From Acidobacteria bacterium SCN 69-37 (GTDB taxonomy: Bacteria; Acidobacteriota; Vicinamibacteria; Vicinamibacterales; SCN-69-37): 48,755 bases of DNA. The stretch spans positions 1-48,755 of the forward strand of contig MEDJ01000014.1 in NCBI GenBank assembly GCA_001724025.1, given 5' to 3'. Both the position numbers and the translations under genes were made by a program. The notes beneath the pieces were generated by a model that ran no database searches, had not been told where the DNA came from, and worked only from the letters and a program-made list of their open reading frames with translations. Of this stretch, positions 16,216 to 24,090 are shown one piece after another (the stretch's first letter is position 1; each line of letters begins with the position of its first letter).

Positions 16216-17499
16216 GTGATCGCCGCACTTGGCCTCGACTTCGGTACCAGTAACAGCGCCGTCAGCGTCCTCGATGCCCAGGGCACCGCGCGCCTGGCGC
16301 GCTTCGAAAGCCGCGCCGGCTGGCGCACGACCGCCCCCTCGGTGCTCTACTTCGACCCGCCCGGCCGGGCGCCGGGCAGCAGCCGCTCATACGCCGGGCA
16401 CCACGCGGTCGGTGCCTATCTCGAGGCCGACACGAAGGGTCGCTTCATCCAGTCGCTCAAGAGCTACCTGGCGGATCAGGGATTCGACGGCACGATCGTC
16501 GGCCGGCGGAAGCACTCGCTCGAAGCGCTGATCGGCCTGATCGCCGCGTCGCTGCGCGAGGACGCGGCGGCGACCCTCGGGCCGCTGCCACCGCGCGTCA
16601 TCGCCGGGCGTCCGGTCCGATTCGCGCTGGCCGATTCGGCCGACGATGACGCGTTTGCCGTCGATCGGCTCCGCCGCGCACTGACCGTGGCGGGATTCGA
16701 CGACGTCACGTTCGAGTACGAGCCGGTCGCCGCGGCGCACGCGTACGAGCAGCGCATCGATCGCGACGAGATCGTGCTCGTCGCCGACTTCGGCGGCGGC
16801 ACCAGCGACTTCACACTCATCGAGGTCGGTCCCGGACCGCGGGCACGCCGCCAGCGCGACGTGATCGGCACGTCCGGCGTGGCCCTGGCCGGCGACGCGT
16901 TCGATCGCCAGATCGTCAGGCACGTGGTCGCCCCCGATCTCGGCGTCGATGCCCACTACACCTCGTCGCTCGGCAAGACGCTGCCGGTGCCGGCCTGGCC
17001 GTACGCGCACCTCGAACGCTGGCATCACCTGTCGTTTCTGCGCTCGCCCGACACGATCGAGATGCTCGAGCGCATCGCCACCACCGCCGAACCGGCCGGT
17101 CGCGTGGATCGCTTCATCGAGCTGATCGAGGACGACCTCGGGTTCGAACTGCACCGCGCCGTCCAGGCGACCAAGCAGGCGCTGTCGACCGACGAAACGA
17201 CGACGTTCGTCTTCCGCCTCGGCAGCACGACGCTCACGCGCCAGGTGACGCGCGCCGAGTTCACCGCCTGGATCGCCGAGGATCTGGCGGCGATCGCCGC
17301 GTCGGTCGACGAACTGATGCGGAGCACGGGGCTGCCCGCCTCACGGGTCGATCGCGTGTTCCTCACCGGCGGCTCGTCGTTCGTCCCGGCCGTGCGCCGG
17401 ATCTTCCTCGACCGCTTCGGCCCTGATCGGATGACCGGCGGCGACGAACTGACGTCGGTGGCCACCGGCCTCGCCCTCAGCGCGGCAGCACGCGCCTGA
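16216..17499 (+). CDS. YegD-like Hsp70-family ATPase without substrate-binding domain
   Basis: A 427-residue protein of the Hsp70/actin ATPase fold. Phosphate 1 motif GLDFGTSNSAVSV is at residues 6-18, phosphate 2 is LVADFGGGTSDFTLIEV, and the adenosine motif is VFLTGGSSFVPAVRRIF. The length matches E. coli YegD (about 450) and there is no C-terminal beta-sandwich peptide-binding domain. The protein probably binds ATP and may act as a chaperone or cell-shape factor; its function in any organism is poorly known. The start is GTG 16216: no Shine-Dalgarno, but TATGAT at 16202-16207 ends eight bases before it, so the message is probably leaderless. Divergent from the DinB gene. Confidence 0.88.
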   Translation: MIAALGLDFGTSNSAVSVLDAQGTARLARFESRAGWRTTAPSVLYFDPPGRAPGSSRSYAGHHAVGAYLEADTKGRFIQSLKSYLADQGFDGTIVGRRKHSLEALIGLIAASLREDAAATLGPLPPRVIAGRPVRFALADSADDDAFAVDRLRRALTVAGFDDVTFEYEPVAAAHAYEQRIDRDEIVLVADFGGGTSDFTLIEVGPGPRARRQRDVIGTSGVALAGDAFDRQIVRHVVAPDLGVDAHYTSSLGKTLPVPAWPYAHLERWHHLSFLRSPDTIEMLERIATTAEPAGRVDRFIELIEDDLGFELHRAVQATKQALSTDETTTFVFRLGSTTLTRQVTRAEFTAWIAEDLAAIAASVDELMRSTGLPASRVDRVFLTGGSSFVPAVRRIFLDRFGPDRMTGGDELTSVATGLALSAAARA

Positions 17500-17508
17500 C
17501 GCGGCCGA

Positions 17509-18024
17509 CTACTGCCGCACGAGCTGCCCGCGCGCCACGCCCGTGGGATTGAGCACGGTGTGCACGTTGAAGTAGAAGCTGCCCGGGTTGTCGAGGATCT
17601 GCTGCGCCACAGACGGCTCGACGACCACACTGCGCTTCGTGATGCTGCCGGTCCCCCCATCGAGCGCGATCTCGCCCGCCTCGAGCCCGGTGTCGACGAC
17701 GATGCCGCCAGACGCGCCCGTGACGCCGCTGTGGATGTGGGCCATCGTGATCGGCGTGCCGGCCGGGAATCCGGTCAGCGCGACCTGGAAGTCGGCCCTC
17801 GCCGCCGTGATCGTCCCGCTGCCGCTGCGCTCGATGGCCAGGTCGATGGCCGCGGTCCCCGTCCCGCTCGCCTCGGCATTGGCGACCGGCGGCACCTCAT
17901 TGGCCGGCAGCAGCTGCGCGGTGAAGTGCACGGTGTCCTTGCCGGGCTCCGTCGGTGAATCGTCGCAGGCGGCACCCACGGCACACGCCGAGACCAGCAA
18001 CGCGATACCAAGCAGTCGATGCAT
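17509..18024 (-). CDS. CHRD-domain lipoprotein
   Basis: A 171-residue secreted protein. ATG 18024 has GAGGAGGGAC upstream and opens a lipoprotein signal ending VGAAC (Cys20) followed by DDSPTEPG. The remainder is one CHRD domain, first described in chordin: FTAQLLPANEVPPV at the start, MAHIHSGVTGASGGIVVD in the middle, FYFNVHTVLNPTGVARGQL at the end. CHRD proteins of bacteria are extracytoplasmic and of unknown role. A longer frame reading up to 18243 lacks signal and ribosome site and was rejected. It converges with the Hsp70-like gene with 9 bases between the stops. Confidence 0.88.
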   Translation of the reverse strand: MHRLLGIALLVSACAVGAACDDSPTEPGKDTVHFTAQLLPANEVPPVANAEASGTGTAAIDLAIERSGSGTITAARADFQVALTGFPAGTPITMAHIHSGVTGASGGIVVDTGLEAGEIALDGGTGSITKRSVVVEPSVAQQILDNPGSFYFNVHTVLNPTGVARGQLVRQ

Positions 18025-18307
18025 GATCGTCCCTCCTCGAGACATCGCGGTGGGGAGAGGATGCACGGCGGACAGTGGTGCAAGACACTTGCCCGCCCAT
18101 CGGCGGGCGCCCCTGCCACACGGGGGCAACGACGTGCCCGATCGCAGCAGCGGGGCACACACAAAGACGCAGGGACGTGACGTGGTGACATGAATCGGTC
18201 GTCCGCCCGGACGAGGGTCGGCGATCCCGACGACGTCCGGCACCGGCGCGAGTCATCCCCCCGTCCGGTGCCCGTCTGCGATATCCTGCCGGCCCGGGCC
18301 GTTCGTC

Positions 18308-19150
18308 ATGCACATCCCCCGTCCCGATCGCCCGCGCTGGTGGCAGTGGCCCACGATCCTGTCGCTCGATGCACCGGTCATCCTGCTGGCCTGGCAGGCC
18401 CTGGCCGCCCACGCGACGGGCGTGCCGCTCGGCTGGGCCCCGCGCGTCGTCCTTGCCGTGTCCGTGTGGCTGGCGTACATGGCCGACCGCTGGATCGAAG
18501 CGTGGCGCCTGCCGGCGTCCGCCGTGGCCACGCCGCGCCACCGATTCCACCAGCGCTGGCGCTGGCCCATCGCCACGGTGGCCGCAGCCGCCTTCGTCGC
18601 CGACATCGTCACGGCCGTCGTCGCGCTCGATGCCGACGACGTGATCGCGGGACTGTGGCTGGCGCTGGCTGCCGGCGCATACGTCGTCTCGCACCAGTGG
18701 CTGCACCGGCACGCGCCGTGGCGCGCCCCGAAGGAACTGGTGATCGCGCTGCTGCTCGCGGCGGGCGTGTGGCTGTTCGTGCGCGCGGGGACGCCGGCCG
18801 TGCTGTGGCCCACCCTCGGCCTGTTCGCCCTGCTGTGCCTGACGAACACCAGCCTCATCTCGCGATGGGAGATCGAGATCGATCGCCGGCAGGGGCAATC
18901 GTCGCTGGCACTCGGATCGGGCCGGGCGCGGCGCTGGATCACCGGGCTCCCGTGGGTGACCGCGCTGACCGCTGTCGTCGTGGCCGGCACCGGCGGTCCG
19001 TCGGCGCAGATCGTCGGCGCCTGCGCGCTGGCGAGCGCGCTGATCCTGGGCGCCGTCGATCTGGTCGAGCCGCGCATCGACTGGCCGCTCGCGCGCGTCT
19101 GCTCCGACGCGGCCCTGTTGACGCCGATCGTCGCGCTGGTGCTCACGTGA
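18308..19150 (+). CDS. Polytopic membrane protein, UbiA-prenyltransferase-like
   Basis: A 280-residue integral membrane protein with about seven or eight predicted helices (for example PVILLAWQALAAH, VVLAVSVWLAYMAD, PIATVAAAAFVADIV, ELVIALLLAAGVWLF, LWPTLGLFALLCLTNTSLIS). The loop after helix 2 (YMADRWIEAWRLP) sits where UbiA prenyltransferases have their first Asp-rich motif, but the canonical NDxxDxxxD is not present, so the relationship is tentative and activity doubtful. Its stop overlaps the start of a methyltransferase gene (GTGA), so the two are translated together. Possible jobs are methylation or prenylation of a lipid or quinone-like compound; this is inference. TATCCT at 18282-18287 may be its -10. 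Confidence 0.75.
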   Translation: MHIPRPDRPRWWQWPTILSLDAPVILLAWQALAAHATGVPLGWAPRVVLAVSVWLAYMADRWIEAWRLPASAVATPRHRFHQRWRWPIATVAAAAFVADIVTAVVALDADDVIAGLWLALAAGAYVVSHQWLHRHAPWRAPKELVIALLLAAGVWLFVRAGTPAVLWPTLGLFALLCLTNTSLISRWEIEIDRRQGQSSLALGSGRARRWITGLPWVTALTAVVVAGTGGPSAQIVGACALASALILGAVDLVEPRIDWPLARVCSDAALLTPIVALVLT

Positions 19151-19788
19151 GCGGCTTCGACCGCGTCGCGCGCATCTATCGCTGGCTCGAATACGTGGCG
19201 TTCGGGTCGTCGCTGCAGCGCGCCCGCACCGCGCACCTGCCGGCGCTCGCTGACTGTCGCGACATCCTCGTCATCGGCGACGGCGACGGCCGCGCCATCG
19301 CGCAACTGGCCGTCGTCGCGGCGCACGCGCGGATCCACAGCATCGACATGAGCGACGCCATGCTGCGCGAGGCCGCACAGCGCCTGCCGGCCGCCGCGCG
19401 CGATCGCGTCACGTTCGCGCGCGCCGATGTCCGGACGTTCGATCCGGGCCACCACGCCTGGGATGCGGTGCTGACGATGTTCGTGCTCGACTGCCTGACC
19501 GAGGACGAGGTGCGGCGCGTGGTGACGACGCTGGCCGGCGGCCTGCGTCCGGGCGGACGCTGGCTGTTTGCCGACTTCGCGATTCCCGAGCGCGGATGGC
19601 GTCGGCTGCGCGCGCGGGTGTGGATTGCGTGTCTGTACTGGTTCTTCCGCTGGCGTGCCGATCTCGCGGTGTCACGCCTGCCGGCGTCGGAAGCCATCAT
19701 CACCGCCGCGGGTTTCGTCCCCGTGGCCGTCGACGTGCGTCAGGCCGGCATGATTCGGAGCATCTGCTACGAACGCGAGGGGGCATGA
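19147..19788 (+). CDS. Class I SAM-dependent methyltransferase
   Basis: A 213-residue methyltransferase. GTG 19147 overlaps the preceding stop by four bases, so translation is coupled. The SAM pocket is CRDILVIGDGDGRAIAQL (about residues 36-53), with acidic SIDMSDAMLREAA after strand 2, ARADVRTFD, and AVLTMFVLDCLTEDEV at the active-site strand. A basic hydrophobic segment follows (RLRARVWIACLYWFFRWRAD), typical of enzymes methylating membrane-embedded lipids such as quinones or phospholipids. The pairing with a polytopic membrane protein fits a membrane substrate. The exact acceptor is not evident. Confidence 0.85.
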   Translation: MSGFDRVARIYRWLEYVAFGSSLQRARTAHLPALADCRDILVIGDGDGRAIAQLAVVAAHARIHSIDMSDAMLREAAQRLPAAARDRVTFARADVRTFDPGHHAWDAVLTMFVLDCLTEDEVRRVVTTLAGGLRPGGRWLFADFAIPERGWRRLRARVWIACLYWFFRWRADLAVSRLPASEAIITAAGFVPVAVDVRQAGMIRSICYEREGA

Positions 19789-19836
19789 TGCCCCGAGGCT
19801 GACGCGTCGGGGCTCCGATCGCCTCGCCGCCGCCGT

Positions 19837-20766
19837 CTATTGTCCGGCCTCGAGTTGCCGGATGTAGGCGAGGCCCGCGGGGATGTTGACTTCCGGCGTC
19901 GACGATTCTTCTTCGATGATGTGCCACTCGACCGACGTGCCGCGCGCGGCCTCGAGCACGGCCTTGATATCGACCATGCCGGTGCCGAGCGGGACGCTCG
20001 TGTCGGCCGGCGCGGTGCCCGTGGCATCGCGCGGCGTCCCCTCGCGCGCATCCTTCAGGTGCGTCGAGACGAAGCGCGTCGGATAGCGACGCAGCAGCGC
20101 GGCGGGATCGGCACCGCCGAGAAACGCCCACATCACGTCGAGCTGGAACTTGACGTTGTCGGCATCGGTCCGCGCCACGATCGTGTCGAACAGCGTGTCC
20201 TCACCCGATCCGGTGGGGACGAACTCGAAGCCGTGCGTGTGATAGAAGAACGTCAGCCCGGCGTCCTTCAGCAGCCGACCGGCCCTGTTGAACGCCTCGA
20301 CGGCCCTGTCAGCGTCGGCCGCGTCGAACGGTGCGTCGTGCGTGAACCAGGCGTTCCCCACGTACTGGATCCCGAAGAACTTCGCGTCGTCGATGAACCG
20401 CGCCGGATCCTTCAGCAGCGCGTCGAGATCGATGTGCATCGAGATCGGGGTGAGGCCCGCCTTGTCGAGCTCGGACTTGAAGGCCTCACGCGACAGGCCG
20501 GCGGTGCCGGCCAGTTCGACGTGACTGAACCCCATCGCCTTCACCTTCGCGAGCGTGGCGGGTACGCCCTCGGCGGCAAACAGCGCGTTGACGCTCCACA
20601 ACTGGAGGGCCACCGGGTTCTTCAGCAGGGGCGTGGTCGCGATCACCGGTGCCGGCTCCGGAGCCTCGGCCGGACGGCCGCACGCCACGAGGGCCAGGAC
20701 ACACGCGACGACAACGGCCAGACCCGTCGTCCGACGCAGGACACACACACCACGGAACATCTGCAT
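19837..20766 (-). CDS. Sugar phosphate isomerase/epimerase-like lipoprotein
   Basis: A 309-residue protein of the xylose-isomerase-like TIM-barrel superfamily. ATG 20766 follows GGGGGAGGCGGGGA. The signal sequence ends in a lipobox (LALVAC, Cys about 29), placing the enzyme at the membrane surface outside the cytoplasm. Barrel motifs include QLWSVNALFAAEG, FSHVELAGTAGLS, FYHTHGFEF, KFQLDVMWAFLGG and FVSTHLKDAREGT, with the usual His, Asp and Glu metal ligands (the last in IIEEESSTPE). Acidobacteria and Planctomycetes export many such enzymes for carbohydrate conversion, often beside Gfo/Idh oxidoreductases; none is adjacent here. TATACT at 20820-20815 is a likely -10. Confidence 0.88.
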   Translation of the reverse strand: MQMFRGVCVLRRTTGLAVVVACVLALVACGRPAEAPEPAPVIATTPLLKNPVALQLWSVNALFAAEGVPATLAKVKAMGFSHVELAGTAGLSREAFKSELDKAGLTPISMHIDLDALLKDPARFIDDAKFFGIQYVGNAWFTHDAPFDAADADRAVEAFNRAGRLLKDAGLTFFYHTHGFEFVPTGSGEDTLFDTIVARTDADNVKFQLDVMWAFLGGADPAALLRRYPTRFVSTHLKDAREGTPRDATGTAPADTSVPLGTGMVDIKAVLEAARGTSVEWHIIEEESSTPEVNIPAGLAYIRQLEAGQ

Positions 20767-20889
20767 TCCCCGCCTCCCCCTTCCACGCCGCTCGCGCACG
20801 CCGGAAGTCAGAGGAGTATATCGCCTCGCTGGCGGCCCTCAGGACGGGCGGCGAGGCCCCGACGCGAAAAACATGAAAGAATTTTCGCC

Positions 20890-21387
20890 ATGCCGACCCG
20901 CGTCCTGTTCGTCTGCCTGGGCAACATCTGCCGATCGCCGGCGGCCGAGGGCGTGTTTCGGCACCTGGTCGAAGACACCGGGCTGCGCGAGGCCTTCGTT
21001 GTCGATTCGGCAGGCACCGGGGCGTGGCACGCGGGGGAACCACCCGATCGCCGCATGCAGGCCGCGGCTGCGCAGCGGGGCCTCCGCCTCTCCAGCATCG
21101 CCAGGCAGGTCGTCCCGAGCGACTTCGAGGACTTCGACTGGATCCTCGCGATGGACGCGTCGAACCTGCAGCACCTGCGGCGCCTGGCGCACCCGAGCCA
21201 CCATCACAAGATCCGGAAATTCCGCGACTTCGATCCGGACGCGCCCGGCGCCGACGTCCCCGATCCGTACTACGGCGATGCCGACGGCTTCACGACGGTA
21301 CTCGACATCGTCACGCGGACGGCGCAGGCGCTGCTCGCCCATCTGCGTGCCGCCGCACGCCCCGACAGAGCACACGTGACCCCATGA
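20890..21387 (+). CDS. Low-molecular-weight protein tyrosine phosphatase family protein
   Basis: A 165-residue cytosolic phosphatase. The P-loop CLGNICRS (nucleophile Cys9, Arg15) opens the protein, followed by DSAGTGAWHAGEPPDRR. The general-acid loop is present as VPDPYYGD. LMW phosphatases of bacteria dephosphorylate tyrosine kinases of polysaccharide export or protein arginine phosphate; the arsenate reductase branch has the same fold, but the DPYY loop favours a phosphatase. There is only a weak AAAGAA before ATG 20890. The stop overlaps the start of the zinc-ribbon gene (ATGA), making a two-gene unit. Divergent from the TIM-barrel lipoprotein gene. Confidence 0.9.
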   Translation: MPTRVLFVCLGNICRSPAAEGVFRHLVEDTGLREAFVVDSAGTGAWHAGEPPDRRMQAAAAQRGLRLSSIARQVVPSDFEDFDWILAMDASNLQHLRRLAHPSHHHKIRKFRDFDPDAPGADVPDPYYGDADGFTTVLDIVTRTAQALLAHLRAAARPDRAHVTP

Positions 21388-21746
21388 CCGACGAGCAACC
21401 GGATCTCACCTGCCCCGACTGCGACGAGCCCGTCGCCTTCGCCTTCGGATCGACGAGCGGCGTGGGCGCCCACAAGCGCGGCGACGCCTTCAACACGACG
21501 CCGGACACGACGCACTACGTGTGCTTTCCCTGCGGGCGCGCGTGGAAGCAGCGCCTCGGCGGGCGCCTGACGCCGGACGTGGTCGGCGAACTGACGTTCT
21601 TCACGTGTCGCGATCACACCTGCGGCGCGGCGATGACCGTGACCGACCTGGCCCCGACAGCCGCGGGCACCGCACTCACGTGCGCGCACGGCCACCAGTT
21701 CATCGTCGTGGCCGACGACGACGGGTTGACGCTGGCAGCGAAATGA
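21384..21746 (+). CDS. Zinc-ribbon protein of unknown function
   Basis: A 120-residue protein coupled by a 4-base ATGA overlap to the phosphatase gene. It shows three Cys or Cys/His pairs able to bind zinc: LTCPDCDEP (residues 9-12), YVCFPCGRAW (about 46-53) and FTCRDHTCGAA (about 73-81), then a CAHGHQF sequence. No membrane segment. The pattern suggests a two-zinc, rubredoxin- or ribbon-like fold. I do not recognise a named family. Coupling suggests it is made in step with the phosphatase, perhaps as a partner. Confidence 0.8.
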   Translation: MTDEQPDLTCPDCDEPVAFAFGSTSGVGAHKRGDAFNTTPDTTHYVCFPCGRAWKQRLGGRLTPDVVGELTFFTCRDHTCGAAMTVTDLAPTAAGTALTCAHGHQFIVVADDDGLTLAAK

Positions 21747-21803
21747 CGGGAAAACGAATGGCGGAAAGGGTAAGCGGCAGAAACGGACGGCGATGACGCG
21801 AAA

Positions 21804-21829
21804 GCGACCCGGCCGTGCGGCCAGGTCGC
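21804..21829. terminator. Bidirectional hairpin between the zinc-ribbon and HU genes
   Basis: GCGACC (21804-21809) pairs with GGTCGC (21824-21829); GGCC/GGCC pair inside. Minus-strand reading is followed by TTTCGCG and plus-strand reading by CTTCTGGTT. It sits between two converging genes and probably ends both transcripts. Confidence 0.65.
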
Positions 21830-21883
21830 CTTCTGGTTCCGGATTCCGACGATCGACGCGGGATCCTGCGTCCGCGAACGGAG

Positions 21884-22231
21884 CTAGATCAGGCCGTTCA
21901 GCGAGCGCAGGGCACGCACGCGCACCTTGCGGCTGGCCGGCTTGGCCTTGATCGTGATCTCCTCGCCCGTGAACGGGTTGCGGCCCTTGCGCGACTTCGT
22001 GGCGGGCTTGTTGACCGTCTTCAGCTTCATCAGGCCGTTGAAGTTGAATTCGCCCGAGCCCTTCTTGCCGAGGTCGGCCGCGATGATCGCGGTCAGCACA
22101 TCGAAGACTTCCTTGACCTTGGTCGTCTTCAGCTCGGTCGCCGCCGCAATCTCCTTGACGAGATCGCCCTTGGAGCGACGCGACGACGCCGGGGTGGCCT
22201 TGAACGGTTTCTTCTTAGCGGTCTTTGCCAT
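21884..22231 (-). CDS. HU-family DNA-binding protein with basic N-terminal extension
   Basis: A 115-residue nucleoid protein. After a Lys-rich extension of about 20 residues (MAKTAKKKPFKATPASSRRS) comes a complete HU fold: GDLVKEIAAATELKTTKVKE, VLTAIIAADLGKKGSGEFNF and RKGRNPFTGEEITIKAKPAS, the last being the DNA-clasping arm with its intercalating Pro. HU dimers bend and wrap DNA. Start 22231 has AGGGACC before it. The extension resembles those of acidobacterial and actinobacterial HU variants and should add non-specific DNA contacts. Divergent from the YceI gene across 224 bases. Confidence 0.93.
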   Translation of the reverse strand: MAKTAKKKPFKATPASSRRSKGDLVKEIAAATELKTTKVKEVFDVLTAIIAADLGKKGSGEFNFNGLMKLKTVNKPATKSRKGRNPFTGEEITIKAKPASRKVRVRALRSLNGLI

Positions 22232-22455
22232 GTGAGGGTCCCTGTGATCCGTAGTGATCAGGCTGATTTTGCCGCGTCAGCGTCGTGCCGACCGGAACAG
22301 CGGCGCTCAGTTTACTCTGGTTTCCGCCATTCCACACCCGAAATCCACGTGTTTCCCCGGTGTTTTCGCCCACTCCGGAGGTCAGCGGCGCCATACGTAA
22401 CATCGGGCCACGCCGCGCCGTAGACATCGGGAGGCGTTCGATCCCTGGAGTTCTC

Positions 22456-23106
22456 ATGAATCATCACGGTTTTGTCGCTCGCTTTCGTCTTCATTCCCTG
22501 GCCGTCGCGTGCGCGACGGTCTGTCTCGTCGGCCTGTCCGAGGGCGCGCTCCGCGCCGAACCACAGAACCAGACGCGCTACGTGCCGGCCGCGTCGGGCA
22601 ACGAGGCGCGCTATCGCGTCCGCGAACAGTTCGTCGGCGTCAACCTGCCCAACGATGCAGTGGGCACGACATCGGCCGTCACCGGCGCGATCGTGCTCGA
22701 TGCCACCGGCGCCGTCGTTGCCGGGGCGTCGACGTTCGTCGTCGATCTCCGCGGCCTGAAGAGCGATTCGGAAAATCGCGACCGCATCGTGCAGGGTCGC
22801 ATCCTCGAAACCGAGCAGTTTCCCACGCTCGAGCTGGCGGTGACGGCGTTGCGCGGCCTGGCGTGGCCGCTGCCGGCCTCGGGCGATCTCACGTTCGAAC
22901 TCGTGACCGACATGACGGTGCACGGCGTGACGAAGTCCAGGACGTGGCAGGTGACCGCCACCCCCAGGGCCGGCGGCCTGGCCGGGCGCGCGTCGACGTC
23001 GTTCACGTTCGGCGACTTCGGCATGCCGGTCCCGACGAGCTTCCGGCTCCTCAGCGTCGAAGACAACGTGCGGCTCGAGTACGACTTCCATCTCGTGCCC
23101 GGCTGA
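22456..23106 (+). CDS. Secreted YceI-family protein
   Basis: A 216-residue exported protein. ATG 22456 has GGAG five bases upstream and starts a signal peptide (about 1-34, ending ALRAEP). The mature part is the YceI lipocalin-like barrel: ARYRVREQFVGVNLP, GAIVLDATGAVVAGASTFVV, LKSDSENRDRIVQGRILETE, FPTLELAVTALRGL, DMTVHGVTKSRTWQV and SFTFGDFGMPVP. YceI proteins bind long isoprenoids such as octaprenyl chains in the periplasm and rise under base or oxidative stress in E. coli. Here it stands alone, so the ligand is a family inference. A longer frame from 22285 has no signal and is not favoured. Confidence 0.9.
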   Translation: MNHHGFVARFRLHSLAVACATVCLVGLSEGALRAEPQNQTRYVPAASGNEARYRVREQFVGVNLPNDAVGTTSAVTGAIVLDATGAVVAGASTFVVDLRGLKSDSENRDRIVQGRILETEQFPTLELAVTALRGLAWPLPASGDLTFELVTDMTVHGVTKSRTWQVTATPRAGGLAGRASTSFTFGDFGMPVPTSFRLLSVEDNVRLEYDFHLVPG

Positions 23107-23169
23107 TCAGGCGGATGCCGGGGGCGGGCGCCCGTGCCCGCCCGACGCTTTGTGCTACCGTCGATCCTC

Positions 23170-24090
23170 ATGTCTGGATCGCCGTTCACCATCGGGATCA
23201 TTCAGGATCACGCCACCGCGGACGTGGCGCAGAACGTGGCGCGCGCCGAAGCGCTCGTGCGCACGGCCGCCGCGCGCGGGGCGCAGATCGTGTGCCTGAA
23301 GGAATTGTTCGACGCGCCGTACTTCTGCAAGAAGCAGGATCACGATCGCTTCGACCTGGCCGAACCGATCCCCGGCCCGACCGTCGAGCGGCTCCAACGA
23401 CTGGCTGCCGAACTGGCCGTCGTCCTCGTGGTGCCGATCTTCGAACGCGAGGCGGCGGGCGTCTATCGCAACTCGGCCGCCGTCATCGACGCGGATGGAC
23501 GCCTGCTCGGCGCGTACCGCAAGATGCACATTCCGGACGATCCGCTCTTCAACGAGAAGTTCTACTTCACGCCGGGCGACGGTCCCATCGACGGCCGCGC
23601 CGGCGAGGCGAACGTCCCGGGCTTCCGCGTGTGGCACACACGGTATGCCACGATCGGCGTCCTCATCTGCTGGGACCAGTGGTATCCCGAGGCCGCGCGC
23701 ATCACCGCGCTGATGGGTGCCGAGGTCCTCTTCTACCCGACGGCCATCGGCTGGCACCCTGCCGAGAAGGCCGAGTGGGGCCAGGCGCAGATCGAGGCGT
23801 GGCAGACGACGCAGCGTGCGCACGCGATCGCGAACGGCGTGTACGTGGCCTCGCCCAACCGCATCGGACACGAAGACGAAGCCGGCACGGACGGCATCAC
23901 CTTCTTCGGTCACTCGTTCATCGCCGATCCGTTCGGCCGCGTCGTGGCATCGGCGGGCGAGGAAGAAGCCGTGCTCGTGGCCACCTGCGATCCGGCGCTG
24001 ATCGAGTCGACGCGGCGCAACTGGCCGTTCCTCCGCGATCGCCGCATCGACGCGTACGGACCAATCCTCCGGCGGTACATCGGCGCATGA
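23170..24090 (+). CDS. aguB: N-carbamoylputrescine amidase
   Basis: A 306-residue nitrilase-superfamily enzyme that hydrolyses N-carbamoylputrescine to putrescine, CO2 and ammonia. The catalytic triad is visible: Glu45 (VCLKELFDAPYFC), Lys118 (AYRKMHIPDDP) and Cys167 (GVLICWDQWYPEAAR). The sequences FNEKFYFTPGD and YPTAIGWHP are typical of the AguB group rather than other nitrilases. The start ATG 23170 lacks a Shine-Dalgarno; TACCGT at 23156-23161 ends eight bases before it, so transcription is probably leaderless. The stop overlaps the aguA start (ATGA), giving a compact pair covering agmatine to putrescine. Confidence 0.93.
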   Translation: MSGSPFTIGIIQDHATADVAQNVARAEALVRTAAARGAQIVCLKELFDAPYFCKKQDHDRFDLAEPIPGPTVERLQRLAAELAVVLVVPIFEREAAGVYRNSAAVIDADGRLLGAYRKMHIPDDPLFNEKFYFTPGDGPIDGRAGEANVPGFRVWHTRYATIGVLICWDQWYPEAARITALMGAEVLFYPTAIGWHPAEKAEWGQAQIEAWQTTQRAHAIANGVYVASPNRIGHEDEAGTDGITFFGHSFIADPFGRVVASAGEEEAVLVATCDPALIESTRRNWPFLRDRRIDAYGPILRRYIGA

